Assembly: GCA_964577175.1 (NCBI GenBank) | Contig: CAZNYC010000002.1 | Location: 40,631-104,630 of the forward strand | Length of the DNA stretch: 64,000 nucleotides | Reading direction: 5' to 3' | DNA from: BS750m-G62 sp964577175 | GTDB lineage: Bacteria > Planctomycetota > Phycisphaerae > FEN-1346 | Part shown: piece after piece, positions 40,684 through 48,200 of the stretch | How positions within the stretch are numbered: position 1 is the stretch's first letter | Layout: each line of letters begins with the position of its first letter | Program-made: the position numbers and the translations under genes | Notes under the pieces: generated by a model | The model's database searches: none | Seen by the model: the letters and a program-made list of their open reading frames with translations, nothing else | Told to the model about the DNA's origin: nothing

Positions 40684-40693
40684 CCCTCTTATG

Positions 40694-41563
40694 TCAGTAG
40701 AAACTCGTGACGAGGCTCTGCGTCAGCAGCGCCCATCCGTCCACCAGGACGAACAGGATGATTTTGAACGGCAGACTGATGATGATGGGCGGCAGCATCA
40801 TCATGCCCGCGCTCAGCAGGATGCCCGCGATCACGAGGTCGATCAGCAGGAACGGGATGAACAGCAGGCACCCCATCTCGAAGGCGGTCCGGAACTCGCT
40901 GATGGCGAACGCCGGGATCGCCACGTGCATCGGGACGGCGTCGGGCGTCTCGGGCGGCGGGGCCTTGGCGAAGTCGAGGAACATCACGAGGTCGTTCTCG
41001 CCCGTCTGGCGGAGCATGAACCGCTTGATGACGGTGAACCCGCGGTCCACCGCCGCCTGGAACGGCACGTCGCCCGCCAGGTACGGCTGGAACGCCGCCT
41101 CGTTCAGTTGCGTCAGCGACGGGGCCATGACGAACAGCGTCAGGAAGACCGACAGGCCGACGATGGCGATGTTGGGCGGAATGTTCTGCGTGGTCATCGC
41201 CCGACGGATGAACGACAGGACGATCACGATCCGCGTGAAACTCGTCATCATCACGAGCCCCGCCGGCACCAGCGCCAGGCCCGTGAAGACGACCGCCAGT
41301 TTGACGGGGGCGGACCAGTCCTCGCCGGCGTCGGCCTCGCTCGTGACCTTGTTGACGGCCTGGAGGAGGTCGCCGAGTTCGGGCAGGTTCCCGGCCGCCT
41401 CGTCCCTCTTCTGCGGGGTGGCCTCCTTGCCCTCGGCCGGCCCGGCCGAGGGGGCCTCCGGCATCGCGGGCGGCTCCGGCGCGGGGGCGGCCCCGGCCGG
41501 CGCAGCGGCGAGCAGCAGGGCAGCGAGCACGCCGGCCAGGGCGATGGCGAGCCTGGGGCCCAT
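40694..41563 (-). CDS. fliP: flagellar export protein FliP
   Basis: 289 residues, longer than the usual ~245 because of a cleavable signal peptide (~1-25) and a Pro/Glu-rich segment (~26-75). The core has LVMMTSFTRIVIVLSFIRRA, QNIPPNIAIVGLSVFLTLFV and the C-terminal helices AFEMGCLLFIPFLLIDLVIA and MMMLPPIIISLPFKIILFVL. The start shares a base with the fliO stop (TGATG). Confidence 0.96.
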   Translation of the reverse strand: MGPRLAIALAGVLAALLLAAAPAGAAPAPEPPAMPEAPSAGPAEGKEATPQKRDEAAGNLPELGDLLQAVNKVTSEADAGEDWSAPVKLAVVFTGLALVPAGLVMMTSFTRIVIVLSFIRRAMTTQNIPPNIAIVGLSVFLTLFVMAPSLTQLNEAAFQPYLAGDVPFQAAVDRGFTVIKRFMLRQTGENDLVMFLDFAKAPPPETPDAVPMHVAIPAFAISEFRTAFEMGCLLFIPFLLIDLVIAGILLSAGMMMLPPIIISLPFKIILFVLVDGWALLTQSLVTSFY

Positions 41564-42189
41564 CAGGGGGTCTCCGGTGCGGAGTCGGTGTCCGGGTCGA
41601 GTCCCGGGATGCGAAAACGCTTTCGCGACGGCGGCATGGGGGCGGGCGGGGACCCGGTCTCCTCCGCCGGGGGCACCGAACCCGTCACGTCGGCCAGCAG
41701 ACCCAGCCGCTCCCGCGTGCCCGAGACCAGCAGCGTTCGGTCACCCACCTGGACCACGTACAGGCTCTTCCGCGGCCCGAGGTACACCGTCTCCAGGACG
41801 CTGACCCGCCGGCCCTGCGAGATGCCCAGCCGCGGCAGCAGCCGCTTGATCACGAAGATCGCCGCCGCCCCGAGCACCAGGATGACGAGGACGGCGGCCA
41901 GGGAGTGGCCCAGAAGGTCCGTCCCCTCGCCCGGTTTCTTGCGCGTGAACAGGCCGTCGGAACCGCCGCCCTCGTCCGTCTTCTCGCCGGTCTCGCGGTC
42001 GGGCCGGTCGGCCGGCGCCGCCGCCCCGTCTGCACCCTTCTCGGGTGGATCGGTGGGGGTGTCGGCGTCGGACCCGCCCCACAAGGCGTCCAGGCCGCCG
42101 GCGGCCGCCGCGGGGGTCGCGGGGGCCGTCACGAGGGTCGTCAGGACGGCGGCGGCGACGGCCATCGTCAGGAGATTCTCGTGGCTCAT
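41563..42189 (-). CDS. fliO: flagellar export accessory protein FliO
   Basis: 208 residues: signal-like N-terminus (~5-30), an Asp/Glu/Pro-rich periplasmic stretch (~35-85), one membrane helix near 100-120 (AAVLVILVLGAAAIFVIKRL) and the cytoplasmic FliO domain (RVSVLETVYLGPRKSLYVVQ, VGDRTLLVSGTRERLGLLAD). First gene of the export-gate run, directly behind a sigma54-like promoter. ATG 42189 is six bases after GGAG; the adjacent ATG 42192 is too close. Confidence 0.9.
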   Translation of the reverse strand: MSHENLLTMAVAAAVLTTLVTAPATPAAAAGGLDALWGGSDADTPTDPPEKGADGAAAPADRPDRETGEKTDEGGGSDGLFTRKKPGEGTDLLGHSLAAVLVILVLGAAAIFVIKRLLPRLGISQGRRVSVLETVYLGPRKSLYVVQVGDRTLLVSGTRERLGLLADVTGSVPPAEETGSPPAPMPPSRKRFRIPGLDPDTDSAPETP

Positions 42190-42230
42190 CATGTGCTCCG
42201 GCCGTACGGAGAGTGCTCCGTCGGCCATAG

Positions 42231-42247
42231 TGCACACGCCATGCCAA
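42231..42247 (-). promoter_or_regulatory. sigma54-like promoter of the fliO-fliP-fliQ-fliR-flhB-flhA run
   Basis: Minus strand TTGGCATGGCGTGTGCA: the -24 TTGGCA is perfect, the -12 reads GTGC instead of TTGC, and GG and GC are exactly ten bases apart. It ends 42 bases before ATG 42189. Confidence 0.65.
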
Positions 42248-42266
42248 TGGGGGAAATGGGCTTGAC

Positions 42267-42284
42267 GGCCCCGAAAACGGGGCC
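42267..42284. promoter_or_regulatory. inverted repeat upstream of the fliO promoter
   Basis: GGCCCCG-AAAA-CGGGGCC, 20 bases upstream of the -24 element. It shares CCCGAAAA(T)CGGG with the palindrome at 58740-58758 near the other flagellar sigma54 promoter, so it may be an activator site. Confidence 0.35.
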
Positions 42285-42360
42285 TCCTGCGGCCGCGAGG
42301 GCCGAATAATCAGACGGCGCTCAAAAACTTGACGCCACCGTGGCTGGGCCCCACCCCAGC

Positions 42361-42398
42361 GGGAGGAAAAGCGCGGTGGGTCACTGAACCCACCGCGC
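42361..42398 (-). terminator. intrinsic terminator after fliN
   Basis: Stem GCGCGGTGGGT/ACCCACCGCGC (11 bp, six-base loop), followed on the minus strand by TTTTCCTCCC, ten bases after the fliN stop. Its stem is again a copy of the common palindromic repeat. Confidence 0.85.
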
Positions 42399-42408
42399 GC
42401 CTCTGGAA

Positions 42409-42807
42409 TCAGCCGCCGTCGGAGGCGTGGGCCGAGGCGCCGCCGCCGTCGGCCTCGGCCTCCTCGTCACCGTCGTCGGGGGTCTCGACCTCCGTCAGGC
42501 GGATGCCGAGGCGGTCGCCGACGACGACGAGGTGCCCTTTGGCGAACGGGATGCCGTTCAGGAGCAGGTCCACCGGCTGGCCCGCCTCGCGGTCGAGTGT
42601 CAGGACGGAGCCGGTGCCCATCCGCAGCAGTTCGCCGATCGGCATCCGGACCGACCCGAGGACGGCCGAGACGTCGACGCTCGTCTCCAGCAGGAGGTCG
42701 ATCTTGCCGGTGCCTTGGTGGTTCCGGCGCTGGGGCACCTCGTTCAGGACGGCGTCCTGGACTTCGACGGCGTCGGGGGCCTCGGTTTCGGCAGTGGTCT
42801 GAGTCAT
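42409..42807 (-). CDS. fliN: flagellar switch protein FliN
   Basis: 132 residues with a SpoA domain at ~35-108 (IDLLLETSVDVSAVLGSVRM, GSVLTLDREAGQPVDLLLNG, VVVGDRLGIRLTEV) and short acidic tails at both ends. It forms the C-ring with FliM and FliG. Last gene of the large flagellar operon, followed by a terminator. Confidence 0.95.
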   Translation of the reverse strand: MTQTTAETEAPDAVEVQDAVLNEVPQRRNHQGTGKIDLLLETSVDVSAVLGSVRMPIGELLRMGTGSVLTLDREAGQPVDLLLNGIPFAKGHLVVVGDRLGIRLTEVETPDDGDEEAEADGGGASAHASDGG

Positions 42808-42846
42808 CGGCCTGCTCCTTGCACGGGCGGCGGTTCGCGTTTGTGT

Positions 42847-44055
42847 TCAGGTGGGCAGTTCGAGTCTCGAGTGCCGACGAAGGTCCTGGACCTCGACGGC
42901 GTATTGCCTGGCCGCGACGGCCGGACGGGCTTTCAGGACGACGTGCCCGTCGACGGCCAGGTCGATCGTTCCGCTCCGATGGCGGTCCAGGACGAGCACA
43001 TCGCCCGGCTCCAGCGACAGGAAATCGCAGAGCGGCACGGAGACGGTGCCGAGATCGGCCTGCACCGTGACGGGGGTGGCCTCGATACGGGCCCGGACGG
43101 CGTGATAGAACGCATTCGGGTCCGGCGGTGCGGGCCGGAGTCCGGGCTCGGTCTCGGCCAGGGGTTCGGCGAAGCGGCTCGCCAGGATGACGGTGGGGGC
43201 CGGTCCCGCGTCGTCGGGGGGCGGGAAGGCGTCCCCCCCGGCCGCGCCGTCCGTCCCGCCGGCCTCGTCCGCGTCCGGGAGGCTCCCGTCGGCGAAGGCG
43301 GCCTCGGCGTTTTCGTCGTCGTTTGACGCATCGGCCTCGGCGGCGTCCCCATCGGGTGCGTGGGTGTCGCGGTCCGTGGCGTCGGCGTCGGCCGCGGCGG
43401 CGTCCGAGGAGGCGGTGTGCGTCCTGGACGGCCGGGTTGCCACGGCGGCGGCGTCGGCCTCGCGGAAGCGGAAGAGGCAGAGTTCCGTGCCGGCGTCGGT
43501 GGGCAGGGCCTCCGCCCATCCGGTCACGGTGGGTTCGTGGTGGATGTCGGGTGTGCCGGCGGCCGAGGCGACTTCCGAGACGGCCTGGGTCATCCAGGAC
43601 GCGATGTCGAGGAGCAGGCCGGCCTCCAGCGGCGACAGGTCCGTGCCGCGGCTCCGCGCCGAGGGGGTGCCACCGAGGAGCCGCTCCACCCACACCGCCG
43701 CCAGCGATGACGGAAATCGCAAGGCCCCGCACGGCGTGTCGTTCGCGTCCCGCAGGGGGACGTAGCAGGCAGGGTCGCCGTCGTCGACGGCGCCCGGATA
43801 GCATTCCTCGGGCGGATCGGCGACGACGCCCCGGCCGGTCTCCAGGACGTGAGCCAGGGCGGTGCTCATCCGGCGCTGGAGCCGGTAGGCGAACGCGTCC
43901 AACTGCCGGTGCCCCGAGGCCGTAAAGTGGTGCGGGCGGGTCCAGTCGTAGTCGGTGACCTCGGCGGGCGGGGCGGCCGGGGGACCCAGACGCCTCGCCG
44001 CCTGGCGGAGGCGGTCCAGGATACCGGCCGTCGTGCGGGGGGCGGTGGCGCTCAT
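42847..44055 (-). CDS. fliM: divergent FliM-type flagellar switch protein with long acidic insert
   Basis: 402 residues. The middle domain (~35-190) follows the FliM/CheC-like pattern (DWTRPHHFTASGHRQLDAFA, SSLAAVWVERLLGG) and the C-terminal SpoA domain (~320-390) has VSVPLCDFLSLEPGDVLVLD. Between them is an Ala/Asp-rich insert of about 85 residues (~210-290) not usual in FliM. The N-terminal CheY-binding peptide (LSQxEIDALL) is not found. The place between fliL and fliN supports the assignment. Its start overlaps the fliL stop by ATGA. Confidence 0.85.
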   Translation of the reverse strand: MSATAPRTTAGILDRLRQAARRLGPPAAPPAEVTDYDWTRPHHFTASGHRQLDAFAYRLQRRMSTALAHVLETGRGVVADPPEECYPGAVDDGDPACYVPLRDANDTPCGALRFPSSLAAVWVERLLGGTPSARSRGTDLSPLEAGLLLDIASWMTQAVSEVASAAGTPDIHHEPTVTGWAEALPTDAGTELCLFRFREADAAAVATRPSRTHTASSDAAAADADATDRDTHAPDGDAAEADASNDDENAEAAFADGSLPDADEAGGTDGAAGGDAFPPPDDAGPAPTVILASRFAEPLAETEPGLRPAPPDPNAFYHAVRARIEATPVTVQADLGTVSVPLCDFLSLEPGDVLVLDRHRSGTIDLAVDGHVVLKARPAVAARQYAVEVQDLRRHSRLELPT

Positions 44056-44675
44056 TTGACGGCGAATTCCTTGAAGAGGATCTTGCGGATCAGCGGTTTG
44101 CCCTCGGGCCAGAGTTCCTGGTTGAACGCGTCGAGGATCTCGCGGCGGATGCGGTTCAGGTTCGCCGGGCCCCGCACGTCATCCAGGGTCAGGCTCGTGA
44201 GGTACACTGTGAGCCAGTCGCGAAGGACGCGGGTTTCGGCATCGATGTCGGCCGACGCCTTGGCGAAGTCTTCCTCCAGGATGCCGAGCGTGACGGTCGC
44301 GTGGACGTACCGTGCGAGGCGCGGCTCGTCGAGGTTGACGGTGATCGGCTCGAGGTCCTTGTAGGCGTAGTTCTCGGTTTCCTCGGCGGGTTTGGGATCG
44401 GGGAGGGCGTCGTCGGAGGCCTCGGTCCCCTCCGCGGGGGTCTGGGTCTCACCGGCCTCGGCCGAGGCCGGCCAGAGCGCCTGCGGGCCCGCGGTGATGA
44501 CGGCGACGGCGTAGCCGGCGCCGCCGGCGGCCAGGGCCACCCCGGCGCAGAGGATGAAGAAGAGCCGGCGCTTGCCGGGCGGGGCGTCGCCGCCGCCGGT
44601 GTCCTCCGCGTCGGTCTCGGGCGGCCGGGACTCGGATGCGTCCTGCGGCGCGCTGTCGGGTGTGGGGGCGGGCAT
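44052..44675 (-). CDS. fliL: flagellar basal-body associated protein FliL
   Basis: 207 residues: disordered N-terminus, one membrane helix at ~38-60 (LFFILCAGVALAAGGAGYAV), periplasmic linker and the FliL domain (~105-207) with ITVNLDEPRLARYVHATVTL and RREILDAFNQELWPEGKPLI ending in KILFKEFAVK. It surrounds and supports the stator. GAAGGAG precedes ATG 44675. Confidence 0.93.
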   Translation of the reverse strand: MPAPTPDSAPQDASESRPPETDAEDTGGGDAPPGKRRLFFILCAGVALAAGGAGYAVAVITAGPQALWPASAEAGETQTPAEGTEASDDALPDPKPAEETENYAYKDLEPITVNLDEPRLARYVHATVTLGILEEDFAKASADIDAETRVLRDWLTVYLTSLTLDDVRGPANLNRIRREILDAFNQELWPEGKPLIRKILFKEFAVK

Positions 44676-44677
44676 GG

Positions 44678-45430
44678 CTAAGACTCCTTCGGTGGTGCGT
44701 CCATCATGGCCAGCACGATGAAGGTCCGGTGCGATCCGGCCTGGGGCACGTGGAGATCGGGCCCGGCGGTGCCTGCGCCCCAGGCATCGACCGAAGCACC
44801 GCTCTCTCTTAAATGTTCCGGCAGATGCGCATAGAGGACCTGGCGGACGGCGGCGGCCCGGCGGGCGGAGAGGGCCCAGCGGTCGGGCCGGCCGGCCGCG
44901 TCGGGCGCCAGGCCGATGACGTAAATCAGGAGGGCGCCCCTCCGGCCGCGGAGTTCGCCGGCGAAGTCCGTCAGGTACGCCCGGTCGTCCGGGCGGAGAC
45001 GATCGTCGCCCGGCTCGAAGACGATCGGCGTGGGCAGCAGACGGGCGGGGGGGCCGGTGTAGTCGGAGGCCTGCATCCGGTGCAGCCGGCGGAGGTCCTC
45101 GAAGACGCGTCGGATTCTCTCGTCCTCGGCGTCGATGATGCGCCGGCGGTCCTGGTTGTCGGGCGACTCTTCGACCGGGTGCTTGCGCAGCGTAAAGTCG
45201 CGGCGGGGAGCGTCTTGTTTGCCGTACAGCCAGTCGGGGATGCCGAACCCCTGGATGGCCCGTCGGAACCCCCCTTGGCCGCGCAGAAACAGTTCCGGGT
45301 CCTGGGTCGTCGAGAATGCCTGAAGCAGGATGAAGAAGGAGAGGAGGAGCGTGATCATATCGGTGAACGAGACGAGCCACCCGGGCGTGCCCTTCTTCTC
45401 GGATTGGCGTGACCGGCGCGGGAGTCTCAC
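44678..45430 (-). CDS. MotB-like stator protein, second copy
   Basis: 250 residues: a short basic cytoplasmic start, the membrane helix with the proton-binding Asp (GWLVSFTDMITLLLSFFILL, Asp near residue 24) and an OmpA-like peptidoglycan domain at ~110-240 (TPIVFEPGDDRLRPDDRAYL, WALSARRAAAVRQVLYAHLP). It follows another MotB-like gene, with a GTGA overlap, and only one MotA gene is present. It may form mixed or alternative stators. Confidence 0.85.
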   Translation of the reverse strand: MRLPRRSRQSEKKGTPGWLVSFTDMITLLLSFFILLQAFSTTQDPELFLRGQGGFRRAIQGFGIPDWLYGKQDAPRRDFTLRKHPVEESPDNQDRRRIIDAEDERIRRVFEDLRRLHRMQASDYTGPPARLLPTPIVFEPGDDRLRPDDRAYLTDFAGELRGRRGALLIYVIGLAPDAAGRPDRWALSARRAAAVRQVLYAHLPEHLRESGASVDAWGAGTAGPDLHVPQAGSHRTFIVLAMMDAPPKES

Positions 45431-46098
45431 GGGTAGACCTCACGGTTGAGCATGTCGATTCGGAGGACGGCCTCGTCGGGCCAGCGCTCGGGCGCCGGAC
45501 CGGCGGTCGAGACGACGAACCGCTCGGCGGGCAGGTTCTCGGTGTCCGTGAAGTACCGCATGACCGCGACGGACCGGCGAAGGGACGTCTCGGGTGCCAG
45601 ACCGGGACCGGGTATTTCGCGGATGGCCACGCGGCAATCCATCAGCCGCAGGAACCGGGCCACCTCGCCGAGCACGAGCGAGGCGTCCTGTTTCAGGGCC
45701 GCCCCGCGGCCCCAGAAAAGGAGGTCGCTCGGGATGCCCAGGACCCGGCGGTCGCGGTAGGCGTCGCTGGAGAGGGGATCCTCGGGCGACCGGGGCACGT
45801 GGGTGGCCGAAAGACGGTCGTGCGTCGGCATCTCCGACCCCATTTCCGTGCGGTCGATGACGGTCTGATCGTCCGGCAGGTACGATTCCCGGGGCGGCCG
45901 GGTGTTGTCGAAGAGGGAGGCGCGGCTGGCCTGCTCGAAGCCTTCGAGGACGTCGGTCAGGTCTTTCGGGTCGAACGAGGAGAACGACAGGAGCATGACG
46001 AAGAAGGTCAGCAGAAGGGTCATGCAGTCACTGAACGTGACCATCCAGTCGCTGTCGGGCCCGTCGTCGCCGGATCTTCGTTTGGCGGCCTTAGACAC
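45427..46098 (-). CDS. motB: MotB stator protein, first copy
   Basis: 223 residues: membrane helix SDWMVTFSDCMTLLLTFFVM with the conserved Asp near residue 22, a plug-like stretch, and an OmpA-type domain (GIPSDLLFWGRGAALKQDAS, ETSLRRSVAVMRYFTDTENL, RFVVSTAGPAPERWPDEAVL). GTG 46098 overlaps the end of motA by eight bases, so motA and this gene are coupled. It anchors the stator to peptidoglycan. Confidence 0.9.
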   Translation of the reverse strand: MSKAAKRRSGDDGPDSDWMVTFSDCMTLLLTFFVMLLSFSSFDPKDLTDVLEGFEQASRASLFDNTRPPRESYLPDDQTVIDRTEMGSEMPTHDRLSATHVPRSPEDPLSSDAYRDRRVLGIPSDLLFWGRGAALKQDASLVLGEVARFLRLMDCRVAIREIPGPGLAPETSLRRSVAVMRYFTDTENLPAERFVVSTAGPAPERWPDEAVLRIDMLNREVYP

Positions 46099-46861
46099 TG
46101 GGCTTGATCTCCTCGCGCTGCTTGGCGGAGACGTAGGCCTGCATGCGTTCGCGGACGGCGGTGGGGCTTTCGCCGCGCGCAATGGCCAGCAGCCCCTCGG
46201 TCACCATCTCCTTCTGGAGCGTTTCCTTTTTCGAGCGGAGCCCGAGTTTGCCGGCCAGCGGCAGAAAGACCAGGTTCGCCAGCAAGGCCCCGTAGAAGGT
46301 CGTAATGAGGGCGGTGGCCATGCCCAGGCCGATGGAGTCCGGCGAGTCCAGCGACTGGAGCATCTGGATCAGCCCGATGAGCGTGCCGATCATGCCGAAC
46401 GCCGGCGCGCTGCCGCCCATGAACTCCAGGATCTTCTTGCCGTCCTCGTGCCGGTCCTGGAGGTACATTACTTCCACGGAAAGTTGCTGATGGATCGTGT
46501 CCTCGTCCTGTCCGTCGATCAGCATCTGGAGGCCCTTGATGAGGAAGGGGTCGGAGGTCTCGGCCATCTGCTGTTCCAGCGCGAGGGCGCCGTCGCGTCG
46601 GCTGATGGCGGCGTAGTCGACCATCCGTTGGATGACCTCCTGCTCGGGGCGCAATTGGTCGAACAGGGTTTTCTTGGCCAGGGAGAAGATCTTCAGGACG
46701 CGGCCCACCGAGAAGTGGATGAGCGTGGCCGAGATCATCCCCCCGACCACGATCATGACGCTCGGGATGTTGCAGAACATGCCCGCCCCGCCGCCCGAGA
46801 AGATGGCCACGGTGATCAGGCCGAAGCCCGCCAGCATCCCGATGATGGTTGCGAGGTCCAC
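46091..46861 (-). CDS. motA: flagellar motor stator protein MotA
   Basis: 256 residues, four membrane helices (IIGMLAGFGLITVAIFSG, VMIVVGGMISATLIHFSVGR, FGMIGTLIGLIQMLQSL, GMATALITTFYGALLANLVF) and the cytoplasmic loop with AISRRDGALALEQQM and DPFLIKGLQMLIDG. It forms the ion channel with MotB. GTG 46861. Confidence 0.96.
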   Translation of the reverse strand: MDLATIIGMLAGFGLITVAIFSGGGAGMFCNIPSVMIVVGGMISATLIHFSVGRVLKIFSLAKKTLFDQLRPEQEVIQRMVDYAAISRRDGALALEQQMAETSDPFLIKGLQMLIDGQDEDTIHQQLSVEVMYLQDRHEDGKKILEFMGGSAPAFGMIGTLIGLIQMLQSLDSPDSIGLGMATALITTFYGALLANLVFLPLAGKLGLRSKKETLQKEMVTEGLLAIARGESPTAVRERMQAYVSAKQREEIKPSV

Positions 46862-46865
46862 GGCA

Positions 46866-47534
46866 TCAGCCCCCTTGTCCGGGTTCGCGGATGCGTTTCA
46901 TCTTGCGGCACAGGTCGGCCACCAGGGCGGGGTCGGCGATGGCGGCCAGGAGTTTGGCGACCGACCGTTCCCTCATGAAATGGAGGATCTTGGCGGCGTC
47001 GTCGTCCTGCTGGTTCTTGCACATGTTCTGGATGATGTCGGCAGCGGCTTCGGCGTCCATGACGTCGTAGATCTCGGCGGTGTGCTTCAGGTTCTTCTGC
47101 TCGTCGGCGCGGACGGCGAGGCGGGTTTCCTCCAGGGCCGTCCGGGTTTCCTTGAGGCGGGCGGCGGCGGAGGCCAGGCGGGCCCGAAGCGTTTCCAGGT
47201 GCTGGGCCTCCGTCCGCAGGTCGTCGCGGGCGACGTCGAGCCGTCGCTGCTGGGCGGCCAGATCCTTCTCGCGTTGGCGGCAGTCGTCGAGTTTCGCTCG
47301 CACCTGCCGCACCAGTGCCATCAGGTGTTTCTCGCCCAGCCGAGCGGTGGCGGCCTCGGGCATCTCGACTTTGTCGGCGCCTGTGTCGTTTCCTTTCGTA
47401 AGGGCCTCTTCGGTGAGATTGGCCGCGGCGGAACCCGTTTGCGTGCCCAGCCACAGGCTCACGCCGTAGGAGGCGCCGAACGTGGCGGCTGCCAGACCCA
47501 TGAGGATCAGGATCGCGAACTTCGTGTTAGCCAT
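46866..47534 (-). CDS. MotE-like protein (membrane anchor, coiled coil, MgtE N-like domain)
   Basis: 222 residues: membrane helix at ~7-30 (AILILMGLAAATFGASYGVS), coiled coil at ~75-150 (RQREKDLAAQQRRLDVARDD, ETRTALEETRLAVRADEQKN) and a C-terminal MgtE-N-like helical domain (MDAEAAADIIQNMCK, AKILHFMRERSVAKLLAAI). This is the build of MotE, a chaperone of the stator or MotC found in flagellar operons. GCAGGAGACG precedes ATG 47534. It lies between fliJ and motA. Confidence 0.82.
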   Translation of the reverse strand: MANTKFAILILMGLAAATFGASYGVSLWLGTQTGSAAANLTEEALTKGNDTGADKVEMPEAATARLGEKHLMALVRQVRAKLDDCRQREKDLAAQQRRLDVARDDLRTEAQHLETLRARLASAAARLKETRTALEETRLAVRADEQKNLKHTAEIYDVMDAEAAADIIQNMCKNQQDDDAAKILHFMRERSVAKLLAAIADPALVADLCRKMKRIREPGQGG

Positions 47535-47581
47535 GGTCGTCTCCTGCATGCTCGGGGCGCCGGATGGCGCGTTCGACGTCT

Positions 47582-47613
47582 CGCGCGGCGGGGCTCCCGG
47601 TCCGCCGCGCTAC
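47582..47613. repeat. palindromic repeat between fliJ and motE-like gene
   Basis: GCGCGGCGGGGCTCCCGG... hairpin of the common family in the 147-base gap. Confidence 0.6.
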
Positions 47614-47681
47614 TGCGTCACGGAGCCGGCCGGGCGGTGCTACGGGAGCCCCACCGGGCGGCATGCGCCGGCGTCGGCGTC

Positions 47682-48200
47682 CTACCCTGCCGCACGCGGC
47701 ATGGGGCCGGCCCACCGGGCGGACCAGTCCACGCGCTCGGGTTCGGCCATCGGCCGGTGTTCCTGCTTGCGGGCATGGGCCACGTGGGCCGCTTCGTCCA
47801 GTAGTTTCTGTTCCTCGCGGGCCACCTCCTGGACGTACCGCCCATACGCCTGCTCGCGCAGACGGGCGAGCATTTTGCAGGTGGCCCGGACCTCCAGGAA
47901 CCGGCGATATGTCTCGGTCCGGGTGGCCTCGAGTTCCGTCCGCCGGGCCGTCAGGTGCCGGATCGCCTCTTCCTCCACCCCGATGAACTGCATGAACACG
48001 TCCTGTTCGGCGATGCGATCGGGGAGGGGGCGGCCGGCCAGGTCCTCCAGGAGCCCCCGCACCCGCGTCCGCCGGTGCAGGATGGCCTCGCGGACCCGCG
48101 CGATCTCCTGGGCCAGCATGAAAAGGTCATTCCGCAGCGCACGCTCCCGCTGCTGCTTGACGGCATAAACGCGCGTGAGTGGCCAGTGGAACCGTTTCAC
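47682..48200 (-). CDS. fliJ: FliJ-like flagellar export chaperone
   Basis: 172 residues, nearly all coiled coil (PLTRVYAVKQQRERALRNDL, EEEAIRHLTARRTELEATRT, REQAYGRYVQEVAREEQKLL). Length and position directly behind fliI identify it as FliJ, which links the export ATPase to FlhA. GTG 48200 overlaps the fliI stop (GTGA). Confidence 0.88.
   Translation of the reverse strand: MKRFHWPLTRVYAVKQQRERALRNDLFMLAQEIARVREAILHRRTRVRGLLEDLAGRPLPDRIAEQDVFMQFIGVEEEAIRHLTARRTELEATRTETYRRFLEVRATCKMLARLREQAYGRYVQEVAREEQKLLDEAAHVAHARKQEHRPMAEPERVDWSARWAGPMPRAAG

Noticed and set aside
42300..42345. TCAAGTTTTTGAGCGCCG on the minus strand upstream of fliO as a sigma28 promoter
   Set aside because: The -35 side is plausible but no GCCGATAA-like -10 occurs at the right distance; the sigma54-like site nearer the gene is better.
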